Source: Micrasema longulum (lineage: Eukaryota > Arthropoda > Insecta > Trichoptera > Brachycentridae). From it: 64,000 nt of DNA. Below the pieces are notes generated by a model. The model was not told where the DNA came from. It did not search any database and worked only from the letters and a program-made list of their open reading frames with translations. The first letter of the stretch is position 1. Every line of letters begins with the position of its first letter. The position numbers and the translations under genes are program-made. Shown one piece after another: positions 54,820 to 64,000 of this stretch. Location of the stretch: NCBI GenBank assembly GCA_022494885.1, contig JAGVSM010001402.1:1-64000 (forward strand), given 5' to 3'.

Positions 54820-55205
54820 ATTATGATAAAATTATAAATAAACTTATCAATGAAACTTCTTGGTTTAGTTTTATTTTTTATTATTTTGACCAACGAGCGC
54901 TATCGCTTAAGTAGGCATCTTCAAAACTAGTGAATTGTTTACAACATTTACAGTTTTTATACTATTCTTAACATATTTTAGAGATAAGATAAAATAAGTA
55001 TTTTAACAGTGGACAGAAACATAAATATTTACAACTAGTTTGCTAAATAGTTCATTTTTGGTAGTTTTTAGACCAAAATTGGGATTCAGCTTTTATTTAA
55101 AAGATGAAAAAAAAACACATTGCAAAATACATGAAGTTTCATTGATAAGTTTATTTATAATTTGATCATAATCATTAACTTTGGAGTTTTATTAAGAAAT
55201 ATCAA
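54820..55205. mobile_element. Family D element with ~45-bp TIRs
   Basis: Left GATTATGATAAAATTATAAA-TAAACTTATCAATGAAACTTC and right GAAGTTTCATTGATAAGTTT-ATTTATAATTTGATCATAATC. Interior about 270 bases with the decayed minus-strand hammerhead-like motif at 54888-54928. Unlike 25545-25830 it is not palindromic. Confidence 0.8.
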
Positions 55206-55599
55206 CAAAAAACACAAATATTAGTAATAATTACCTTTCAAAACGGCATTTTTCAATTTGCGGATAACACCTACAGCACTAGAAAAATCTTATGGTACTT
55301 TAAAAATCATAAAAACTGGTTGCATAAATAATAAAATTCTTGTCTGTAATTTTTTTTTCAAATAAATCAATTTCTTATGATTTGTCAACTGACTGTTGTG
55401 TAAATTTGATTTTTCACTTTTTTCACAAAAGTGCTATTATCTCAGTTTCAATTTTCTATGGCTGTCTGCTTTCTGCATAACTCCGTTCAATTATTGCCCA
55501 AAATCACATTTCTCTAGACTAATAAGCTATTAGCTTAATAAAAATGCATAAGAAATGAAAGGTTAATTTGGCTATAAAACATAAAATTACAAAAAAAGA
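55206..55599. other. AT-rich stretch
   Basis: Nothing recognised. Confidence 0.5.
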
Positions 55600-55965
55600 G
55601 TAATGGTAAAATTCTGATCGCTTTGATGCGGGCAACACCAACAACCATGAGGTTAACAGGTCCAAACGCCGCTTAAGCCCGCAACTCACCGTCCGCTGCA
55701 ACGTCAACTCGGAAAAGATATTAAACGCCGCGGCGCGCGGTGCATTGGAAGAACTCATTACATTTTATCTTGGGATTTCGTGTCACCCGGCCATCAGCTC
55801 TCCGCCAGCGTTCGCTATTGTAAATTTCTTCTGTACAAAATAATAAGATGTAACCCGTGTGTATCAATAAACAACCTCAATTGTAATCCATCTTTCTCAT
55901 TTAACCTCAAATAAACTCACGCGCACCCGTCCTATAGCATATTCGAATTCAACGGGCATAATCAC
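55600..55965 (+). mobile_element. Possible LTR fragment
   Basis: A GC-richer block (AAACGCCGCGGCGCGCGGTG) is followed by AAGATGTAACCCGTGTGTAT-CAATAAACAACCTC with a poly(A)-signal-like AATAAA, then a short unique end (ATTCAACGGGCATAATCACA). This resembles the R-U5 part of insect Ty3/gypsy-type LTRs. No matching second copy, PBS or duplication seen. Confidence 0.35.
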
Positions 55966-56374
55966 ATAAGAATCAGCGAGAATAGTTTATGTTGTTACAA
56001 AATCATTTTTGATCATACAATCTTACGTCACGCGTTACATTACGCTAAAAGTCTTGATAAACAGAAGATGCGGCTGAAATATTTTTTTCATTAACTGAAA
56101 TAATAGGTATTTCATTAAGTTTATTAGCAATGCTGAGCGCTAGGTACATTTCAAGTACGTGAAATTCATTTTGAATTAGCTTTGCCGGGGGTGGCTGGTT
56201 GTGAAGGTGCGACAACCCTTACGGGAATAACCTACAAGAATTCTGCATGTCTGCCACTTAAAATTCTTAACGCGTAATTTAATAATTTCGTACTTTCTAA
56301 TTCTGTAGTTTTACAAACATTTTCACGCGTTATTTACATCATATACAAATTTGTTGAGAAGAAAAAATAAAAGA
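55966..56374. other. Unassigned
   Basis: Nothing recognised. Confidence 0.45.
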
Positions 56375-56705
56375 ATTTGAGATGAATAAGTCACTCAGAT
56401 ACCAACATAATATTAAAATTCCTAAATTCCACAAAAGTCATGGTCAAAATAGCTTTGTCTTCAAAGTTTAAAAAAATTATAATGATCTTCCCAATGAACT
56501 AAAAACTATTAAAAATAATTTATCAATAAATAGATTTAAAGTAAATCTAAAGAAATTTTTTGAACACGTGTAAAAACTAGATTAACTTTTAATTAGAATA
56601 AATGTTTTTTTTTTAATTGTTTTTTCTTTATATATCCTTTGTTTTTTTTTCTCATTTACTCGTATTTAAAATTATATAAACTCTTATAAATAAACAACTA
56701 CAACA
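56375..56705 (+). pseudogene. LINE ORF2 C-terminal end
   Basis: In frame: NKSLRYQHNIKIPKFHKSHG, QNSFVFKV, stop, KNYNDLPNELKTIKNNLSIN, RFKVNLKKFFEHV, stop. This is the CR1/Jockey C-terminal pattern (RNK..LRIP, QNSF.YKG..LYNDLP, RFK..LK.FF). T-rich UTR, tail near AATAAACAACTACAACAG. Confidence 0.75.
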
Positions 56706-57324
56706 GTGTAAGTCACTCTCCAAACACAAGAGTTAGTCTCTTTTTTTGGAGAGTTACAGTGATAACATTTACTAGATGTGTTAAAGTAGATATGTAAAGA
56801 ATTTTTTTAAAACATGTACCTTTTATGAAATTTATTAATAAAAAAAAATATTAAAAAAGTGAAAATATTTAAAGTATCTTCATAAGTTTTGAGACCAATG
56901 CTGAAATTTAAGCTACTCAGGATCTCATCTGAGACCAAAACAAATCTGAGTTTCAGAGACTTTGAAATGTTTTGGCAAAAAATTGAAAACAAGTTTTTCT
57001 TTCAGTTTGACATTACAACCCATAGAACCATTATTACTATATTATTTTTTAATTTATTAATAAATCTACCCTTTGACAATACAAACATATGTATTTTTAA
57101 TTTATGTTGATTTTTATTAAAAAAAATCGCCCATATAAGGGAGTTATTTAAAAAAAAATTAGAATGACCGCTCCGATATTAGCCATATTTAGACCAATAA
57201 AAGTGCAGAGAATACTACGCAAATTGACCTATTTGACTAAAAACACCCTAAAATTGATATTGGTTCTTTAGGAACTCATACACAGAAATATCTCAACAGA
57301 AACAGAATACTATTATTTGACAAA
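56706..57324. other. AT-rich stretch
   Basis: Nothing recognised. Confidence 0.5.
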
Positions 57325-57465
57325 GATATCAACTGAGATAAAAAATCCTTTGGTAATGTGAGAACCTAGGCATTAACGGGGCTTATGACTGGTCGTTGAC
57401 AACATAAAGTGATTGCTTTACACACTGTAATATTTACTATTCTTTCTAATGTTTGAGATTTCTAC
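57325..57465 (-). repeat. Family A fragment, decayed
   Basis: GAGAACCTAGGCATTAACGG-GGCTTATGACTGG and TTTACACACTGTAATATTTA follow the family order with about 20% changes. Confidence 0.65.
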
Positions 57466-58324
57466 ATATGGAATTTTTCTAATGTATTATACGAGTATAT
57501 CTATCTAATCGACACTGGTTCTTTTGACATTTATTTTTTTACACTTTTCTTTTTCAAAGCATAGGTTAATATACTAATATCCTTGCCCGGGTGGATAAAA
57601 AGTACAGAAAAAGAAAAGAACATTCTTCCACATACTTGAAACCATTTTAAAGACCGTGGGTCTTCTTATCAGTTTCACTCGCACAAAAAAAAAATATTTT
57701 CTTGTTAATAAACGTGATTTAAAAAAAAAACAATTTCATCTGTCGCAATTTCAATTACGTTAAACTCAACTCCTTTCACTGCCGCTCTCACTTTGGCAAG
57801 GAGGGCCTTTGTCTTCATAACCATATTGAAAACATAAATATTTTTAAAAAAAATATTTACTCGTTTTGTGCTATGTCCATTATAAGCTATTTTATAAAAT
57901 TTAATATCGTCAGATCAGATTTTAATTATCGTTTAAATATAATATAACGTTTGATATAGACCGAAAGTACCGCTGTGCCAAATCCATCAATTCTATAATT
58001 TCTTGTTTAAAAATAATTTCTGTAAACGCGTCTATATTTTAATAAATACCGTTAGATTATTTTGGAACCAACAAGGACCCGAATTGCGCCTTTCGCAAGG
58101 GTCGCTGAAGGTAATAAAAGTCCGTTCGCCCAGGCAATCGGGAGCCTATTGTTCTTGCCGAGAAGGTACCCCCAAGAACCGGCCACATGTAAATATTTGT
58201 GAAGCTCAGGACACTTTTAGAAACGCGAATAATAATAGTTTAAAATAATATTTATATTTTAAAATCCAAATCACTTTATTTACATAAACAACATATTTAT
58301 ATTTTACAATTTTTATGAAAATTA
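57466..58324. other. Unassigned
   Basis: On the minus strand, 57827-57720 gives a short open run MVMKTKALLAKVRAAVKGVE that looks like real coding but has no family I know. 58060-58200 (plus) is less AT-rich (GGACCCGAATTGCGCCTTTC) and likewise unassigned. Confidence 0.35.
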
Positions 58325-58471
58325 TAACGGCGACCATCACGCCGTTTTCCCGAAAAAGTAGGTAGAGAGGATGGAACGCCACGTCACTCTATCTCAGCAT
58401 ATAGACTTCGCTTCTTCTACCTTCATACCTATTCTCTTGCACGCTCGCCGATTATTCCGATTCTTATCATA
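58325..58471 (-). pseudogene. LINE C-terminal end (family R), minus strand
   Basis: The complement translates to NRNNRRACKRI, MKVEEAKS, CDRVTWRSILSTYF-like codons with frame changes: the same C-terminal signature as 31755 and 35500. Its upstream side is cut at 58471 by the start of the LTR. Confidence 0.75.
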
Positions 58472-59491
58472 AGTTAATTATAAGACTAGGTTAATTGAAT
58501 ATTTAAGTTTAGTAGAATAAGTTTTAAGAACACCATTTGGCGGGAAAGACGGAATTCGGCGGGAAAAGAAGACCGCCCCGACCGAAGCGTGCGCCCGCCA
58601 ATCAGAGCGACGAGACCAACCGGGAAGGGGGGACGTCTAAAAGATGATAAAAACCGTGACGCCCGCTTCCCGGACTCTCTTCCTTGTTGGACTCTCTTCC
58701 TTGTTGGACTCTCTTCCTTGTTAGACTCTCTTCCTTGTTAGACTCTCTTCCACTTAGACTCTCTTCCACTTAAACTCTCTCCGGACTCTCCTCTTCTGCG
58801 TCAGTTGACCTCAAGGGTCACGGGCGGGTGCCTTGCCATCCCCGTGGCCCAGTCAGCAGCTCAGTCAGCAGCCCAGGAGAAAAGCCACCACGCTGGCTAA
58901 CCAGCCCTGACGCCGTAGCCCCAACGCTGCCGCCTACGACGCAAACCACGCGCTCACGTCGCCGCACCACGGTGACGCAGCCCACGCGCCCACGCGCCAA
59001 CGCGCCCACGCCGCTGCGCTCATGACGAGCCGCCCACGTCGTGCGTCCCTCTACGCACCCGACGTCACTTCTCATGCCCCGCCATGGGACAGGAAGCCAC
59101 GCCGCCGCTCATGACGAGCCGTCCTCGCGGCATACCTCACCGCAGCTGGACGCCGCCGTCCCAGCTACCCCTGTCGCCGCAGCCAGATGCCGCCTCCCCC
59201 TTCGATGTACCACGCCGCCGCCCCATCGCGTCCTGTGCCCACGCCGCACGCCAAGGACCCACGCCGCCTTCGCGTCACCACGCCGCGCGCCGCATCAGGG
59301 CGTCAGGTTAATTTTAAGTTTATGGTTTAAGTAGGTTAAGTCTAATTCTAAGCTAGGTTAGATATTGTTCATAATTTAATTTAAATACATTTGATTTCCA
59401 CATTTTATCTTTATTCCTTTCTTACCCCTCCACATTGACATAATTAAACTGAATGCAACTTTAATCTAATTGTTATTCTTTACGAATAACT
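58472..59491 (+). mobile_element. LTR of an insect gypsy-type retroelement
   Basis: The ends AGTTAATT (58472) and AATAACT (to 59491) form the AGTTA...TAACT inverted ends typical of insect gypsy-type LTRs. The interior has GGCGGGAAA twice (58539, 58558), a TATA-like GATAAAAACC (58644), the repeat array at 58672-58795, a GC-rich block to about 59310, then an AT-rich end. TGGCGCCCGAC directly follows. No gag, pol or env reading frame is present in the window on the 3' side, so this is a solo LTR with a leader scrap, or a truncated element. Open frames inside the GC-rich block (58818-59334, both strands) are compositional. Confidence 0.7.
58672..58795 (+). repeat. Tandem repeat inside the LTR, 16-17 bp units
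   Basis: Four units of GGACTCTCTTCCTTGTT type, then two of AGACTCTCTTCCACTT, then shortened units. It lies about 25 bases after the TATA-like site, so it would fall in the transcribed leader. Confidence 0.9.
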
Positions 59492-59510
59492 GGCGCCCGA
59501 CAAATCCAGC
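59491..59510 (+). promoter_or_regulatory. tRNA primer-binding site (PBS-like)
   Basis: TGGCGCCCGACAAATCC immediately after the LTR end. TGG matches the complement of tRNA 3' CCA, and TGGCGCC is the usual start of a lysine- or serine-tRNA-type PBS. The boundary with the LTR is uncertain by one base because TAACT and TGG share the T. Confidence 0.65.
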
Positions 59511-59944
59511 GTCTCTAACTCTCTTAATTATTTTTTTTTTCTCAATTCTAATTTTTATTTAATTTTATATATTTTTTAATTTTTAATTACTTTTTCGAGG
59601 TTGTCACGTTATTAAACTCTCTTACACCCTTCATATAAGTCACCAAAAGATAAATTTCATAATCATAACCGTAGCACATAGCTTTGTTAAAGATACAGTT
59701 TCACTGAAGATTTAACGAGTTTGACCAGCACTCACACTCGTGATTATTGTTACGTGGAGCAGCAATAGGAAAATAGGAATGACGGGTGGGTGGATATACA
59801 CAGATGTTGAGAGTTGATTCGAAAACAGATCTATATTTATTAACACTTTTTTTCTTACAATGCTGTTTTCAATTAGTTTTTTTGTTTGTTTATGTGACGG
59901 TTTTTATATATATATATATGATAAAGTGTAATTTTGGCTATAGA
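59511..59944. other. AT-rich stretch
   Basis: Nothing retroviral follows the PBS. An AT dinucleotide run lies at 59906-59920. Confidence 0.5.
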
Positions 59945-60215
59945 ACAATATATTATTAATTGATTTGGTGTTTATTTTATGGAACTCCATATTTAAACTT
60001 ATAATATTAGAAATCAAACACTGATTTGAGTCTACTGAACACTTTATTTTATTTTTACAAATATAAAAAAATAAAAAAACAACAGTTTCGTGACAAGTGT
60101 TTCGCCTTTTTAGAGCATTTTCAAACGAATGTGAAGATTAGATGGATTGAATGTCCTCATGAAGTTAAGTATACTTTGATAAAGAAGCTTGTATAGCTTA
60201 AAAACCAATCGGTAA
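59945..60215. mobile_element. Family C end joined to a family F end
   Basis: Family C terminus (GGAACTCCATATTTAAACTT, AATCAAACACTGATTTGAGT) with the minus-strand motif at 60088-60126, then a unique GATGGATTGAATGTCCTCAT, then the family F core on the plus strand at 60174-60213 (TTTGATAAAGAAGCTTGTAT, AGCTTAAAAACCAATCGG). Confidence 0.7.
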
Positions 60216-61079
60216 AAAAAAATAAGTGGCCAAGAGCAAAGTTTTTTTGTATTTTTTAAATTATAATAAACAAGCCGACCTGACAGACGTTGGCTTGCCC
60301 GCTATGAGCTGGTTCATCAAATTTATTTTTTTATTCGAATTTTTGATACTTTTCATGTATTTGACATTGAGTTTAACATTTCAATCTTTTCGTTTCGTCA
60401 TTGGGTGATTTGCCGTTGTCCAAAGCAAAATAAAAAGTACAATATCACCAGCCGAATACATATTTTTTTTTTACGTATGATGAACTATTAATATTGAAAT
60501 GTTAAATTCAATTAGGTACCTAGGTACTTGTTTATGGTTGAATTTCAAAACATAAAATACGTATTTTTAAAATAAGAAATATTTTTTGTAAATGTCAAAC
60601 TCCGCTCTTCTCGCCGACAGGGGAGCACTTTAAAAATGTATTAAATGTCAGTTAATATTATTTTAGTTTTACCAAAAATCCAGTTAAAAGAAATAAATGC
60701 TAAACTTGAGGAAATAATCTGATTGAGATCCACAAATAAGAAATGTTGTTTGTAAACATTCAAAAACAATCTTTTTTTTTTAACACAAAAAATCAACATC
60801 CTTCCATTTTCTTGTTTATGCATTCTCCTCGAATGCAACCCTGGTAGATCGATCAATAAAACATTTATACTCCTAATTTTATTTTTACCCATTAGATTGA
60901 AAAAAATAATATTTACGAACACGCGCAGCGCTAAAATCTACATTTCGCTGAAAACGGCACGTTAATCGGTTAAAAGTTCAAAGACATCACACGAACAGAA
61001 AAATTATGTATAAATATAACCACATATATAGTGCTTCAATCATGTATTTTATAATTATTATTTTTTTAATGTTTAGCTT
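60216..61079. other. Unassigned
   Basis: Nothing recognised. Confidence 0.45.
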
Positions 61080-61195
61080 TTATATCATCCGATTGTAATT
61101 GCTCCGTAGTTCATTTGTAGATAAAGGCATGACAATTAATCTTAAGCTTCATACGCCAGTCTAACTTTGCTATATTTCACAGTCCCTAGACCCTA
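61080..61195 (-). mobile_element. B-SINE body, decayed
   Basis: GGCATGACAATTAATCTTAA-GCTTCATACGCCAGTC and ATATTTCACAGTCCCTAGAC follow the complement of the B-SINE body. Confidence 0.45.
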
Positions 61196-62094
61196 AAGAA
61201 ATAATATTGTTTACCATGCAAGTAACCTATTACGTCATTCTGTTACACATCATATAAATTATACCAAGTTACTTAACATTTGAATAAACCAACAAAGTTT
61301 ATATATTGAACCAACACGTGATTCGTAAGATAGATCACCTGGCTTTCGTGTGAGAATCGATCAAGATAACGTCACACTTACTGCAGGTTCTTATGACCCA
61401 GAAAATAACGAATTAGGTTAATAAATCAACCCACAACATTAAACCAGTATGTAGAAATTTATATTCAGAAATAATACAATTCAATAATATTTCTTTCACA
61501 CAATATGAATTTTTGTCGACAAGTTGTGAATTCAACTCTTCATAGATTAAATAAACTCGTCACAAAATTGTACAAAGAAGGAGAATATTCGATGGAAGTA
61601 AATATTGGAATTTAAAGGGATTATAATCGATTATTTTCAAAACGAATTCCTAATCTTCTAAAATATTATTAAGCGGAGTAGACTGTATTTTAATTTTAAT
61701 GGAATAAGTGAATATCATCGGTAAATTAAGTGTCAATTGGTCACAACCTCAACGAATGAAATGGATTACAAATGGATGCCACTAATCTGGTTCGTTCTTG
61801 ATGGAACTGCGGTGGTCTGGTTGGTCAATTGCAAGTGGCACCATCACTAAAACAGGTAACCAATCTGAAGCTCAAAACTGGTGGTTGGTGAAAACAAAGT
61901 TTATGATGCGGCATACGTTCAACAAAATAAACGCGCAATGTACGACACGAGTTCTTAATGTGGCGGATGATCAAATGATTCTGAGATGGAAAGTGAACAG
62001 TGGTTGTTGGTAAAAAAAAGGTTGTTGAAGTTGTGACTATAAACATTGTTAACAATGCATAACCACATAATTCGCAACCAATTGTAACAATCGT
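61196..62094. other. Unassigned
   Basis: 61745-62040 is nearer 42% GC with open frames on both strands (61798-62013, 61825-62055), but neither shows a known motif. Confidence 0.4.
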
Positions 62095-62300
62095 CTAATG
62101 GTGCATGAAGCACTGAATTTGTTCACCAATTACAGCGTATCTTAATTATAAAGGTAAGATAACCAATGTTCCGCTTCAGATGGCAGTCCAAGGACAATGA
62201 ATTATTTTGGTGTAAAAATACATTTTTAAATAAATGTATTGTGCCAACCATATTAAAGCGGGAATTAAACCTTTTGTACTGTAGGCAAACGTGCTGGGTA
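62095..62300 (-). mobile_element. B-SINE
   Basis: TCTAATGGTGCATGAAGCAC, CACCAATTACAGCGTATCTT, TTCCGCTTCAGATGGCAGTC, CAACCATATTAAAGCGGGAA-TTAAACC, TGTAGGCAAACGTGCTG. Complete in order, with about 20% changes. Confidence 0.7.
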
Positions 62301-62409
62301 AATGTGTATTCTTTATGAATATATATATTTATATGTATTGTAGCAAGTTTGTATCGTATATTTCTCTTCCTTCTTTAAAATAAACAAACTGGTAAACGAT
62401 AATAAATAA

Positions 62410-62602
62410 ATAATGTTCAAGTATGTCCAAATGCTTGCAGACTGGCTGGATTTTATCCTAAGGGAGTTATTCATATCTAAATACGTTTCGAGAGGGAGGA
62501 AAAACATTTTTGAGAAGGAAATATTTAAGTCTAGGATGAATACATCCCTAGGGAGAAAATCCAGCCAGTCTGCAAACATTTGGACAACCTCAAGCATTGT
62601 TG
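62410..62602. mobile_element. Family A miniature element with ~50-bp TIRs
   Basis: Left GTCCAAATGCTTGCAGACTG-GCTGGATTTTATCCTAAGGG and right CCCTAGGGAGAAAATCCAGC-CAGTCTGCAAACATTTGGAC. Interior about 90 bases with the AAACATTTTTGAGAAGGAAA block of the family. A second, diverged TIR-only form besides 19387-19513. Confidence 0.85.
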
Positions 62603-62639
62603 AATTAATTACCTGTGCCTCGAGTATGATGGGAAGATA

Positions 62640-62950
62640 AAGACGTCATCATTTCCTTGACAGTACAGTTGAAGATAAATTCCTTCTAGCGATTATAAAG
62701 ATATACTACTGACCCTACCCTTATAATCTTTAAGTTTTGAGTACGTACATCGATATAAAAGAAAGACAAGCGTACGTCACGGTACGAATATCTACGCTTC
62801 AAAACAAAATATCTTTAGTATGACGTCATAGTTGAAGATGAAAGTTTCCCGACCGACTATAAAGGTACACTACCGATACCCCCACCATCAAGTTTTGTTG
62901 TAAGTACATCGATTTATACCGACGGGTCTAGAACCCTTCAATGCGTTTAT
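62640..62950 (+). repeat. Diverged tandem duplication, ~180-bp unit
   Basis: Unit 1 from 62642 and unit 2 from 62822 share GACGTCAT, GTTGAAGAT, a TATAAAGRTA word with ACTAC and CC, AGTTTTG, and AAGTACATCGAT-like blocks in the same order. Confidence 0.65.
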
Positions 62951-63679
62951 CTGCGCATTAAATTGTCAAAATTTTGTTCCATATAGAAATTTTCCCTTTA
63001 ATTATGATTTAGTAAAAATGTTCATAGTTTTGAGGTTGGAATTTTTTTTCTTAAAAACCTATTAAAAATATGATAGAGAACTAAGTAAATTTTGAAATCG
63101 AATTTAATTCCGACATAACTGTCACTTTAATAAAACGAACGCCTAGATGTAAAAATAATGTCGCTAGATTAGGTCCTAGAAACAGGCGTTAGAAAGTTAC
63201 CACTCTAAAAAAATAATTAAGTTATTTTATTTTTTCGATCTGTTTTACTATCTTTCCGAGTGCATGTATCGAGTCGTTAAAAGAGCCGGCTCTGTAGTCA
63301 ATCAGTAGATAAATACAGACGATCGTTAAGCGTGCCGTCTCGGTTATTTCCAAAAGTTATACAAAATTCATGTTCATGTGAGCATTTTTCGCTTGAATTG
63401 AAATTTATTGAAGTTTGTAATCGCTTTGAAGTGAGCACTTTTTATTACAGAAGCCTATTTTAACTATCAATGAGAATTATTTTAAATGTTTATGACGTAG
63501 AGAACGTAGACTAATTGTTTGCGGTCATTCAGTTGGCTTGTTTCGTTCATATGATGTCGATATGACAAGTAGGTAGAACATACCGAGGTAAGATACATAT
63601 AGTACACAAGTTAAGTATACCGTTTCAATACATTATACAGATGAAGATAGCGTTCATAATCGAGACACTGGTATAAGAA
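62951..63679. other. Unassigned
   Basis: Nothing recognised. 63240-63350 is less AT-rich. Confidence 0.45.
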
Positions 63680-63955
63680 GAAGTATAAAATTGGAAAATT
63701 GTTCTCAGGCGTTGCTTAGTAGGTAAATTGGTTCAACCGGATGAATTTCACCCCCATGATAAAGGTTTTTGCTCCTCTACTTCACAAAAGTCAACAGATG
63801 GATGAGTTGAGGAAATGTGGATATTTAAACATGGACAGAATTGTAAATGTTACACTGTGTGGCCACTTAAACCAGCCAATGTCAGGTCATAAGCTGTAAA
63901 TGTCTAGATTTCCATATTCCCTTCTCAAAAATGTTTTCCTTGCTATTGCAGCGTA
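63680..63955 (+). mobile_element. Family A element, plus orientation
   Basis: GTTCTCAGGCGTTGCTTAGT, GATAAAGGTTTTTGCTCCTC, AGTCAACAGATGGATGAGTT, GTGTGGCCACTTAAACCAGC, CAGGTCATAAGCTGTAAATG. Same extent as the right arm of the foldback at 8167-8429, without termini. Confidence 0.8.
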
Positions 63956-64000
63956 TTTAGATAATATTCGTACCTCAGAGGCAGACGGATGCAAATTCAA

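Noticed and set aside
58818..59334. Overlapping open frames in the GC-rich block as genes
   Set aside because: Frames are open on both strands at once because of GC-rich repeats of CGCC/ACGC words, and the block lies inside an LTR.

Overview
The window looks like nuclear DNA of an arthropod, most likely an insect. It is very AT-rich and built almost entirely of transposable-element remains. The evidence is a set of non-LTR retrotransposon families of arthropod type, tRNA-derived SINEs, Penelope-like (GIY-YIG) remnants, an insect-type LTR with a primer-binding site, and one dominant foldback/MITE family. The order cannot be fixed from the sequence. I find no convincing intact host gene, no tRNA or rRNA gene and no CRISPR. 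The only intact long reading frames are the two of a non-LTR element at the left edge.

Layout. 1-5210: an almost complete LINE with ORF1 (117-857) and ORF2 (endonuclease plus reverse transcriptase, 1952-4900), ending in an A-rich tail next to a copy of repeat family A. 5.2-17 kb: 5'-truncated LINE ends, an inverted pair of family A elements (7742-8440), a decayed RT (9.7-10.0 kb), SINEs, and a LINE end (H1, 14551-15162) inserted into a family A element. 17-26.5 kb: an RT fragment, one exon-like open stretch (17937-18197), Penelope-like C-terminal fragments on both strands, and repeats with hammerhead-like motifs (families F, G, D). 26.5-38 kb: a probable solo LTR, a SINE nested in a family A foldback, RT and LINE 3' ends, an inverted repeat family (L), a 0.7 kb TIR element (C1), a decayed Jockey-type LINE and a GC-rich Lys/Arg-rich open stretch (minus strand, 37.4-37.7 kb). 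38-52 kb: LINE 3' ends and their repeated 3' UTRs (families J and K), a second copy of H (41334-41910) almost identical to the first, an endonuclease fragment split by a SINE-like insertion, a triple mini-hairpin array (44455-44523), and a LINE fragment joined in frame to family A DNA. 52-64 kb: another decayed LINE, a family D element, two LTR candidates (the better one 58472-59491, followed by a PBS-like sequence), more SINEs and family A copies.

The parts do not form a gene circuit. They record successive insertions: LINE into family A, SINE into family A, SINE-like element into LINE, family A into RT and into Penelope DNA. The most interesting signal is that four repeat families that are otherwise different in sequence (C, D, F, G) share a layout close to a hammerhead ribozyme: a YUGANRA-like core, a short stem, then GAAA and a tiny stem III. 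Hammerheads are known from Penelope-like elements. Family C also has matching stem I arms and a GUC cleavage triplet. Repeat letters A to L are my own labels.
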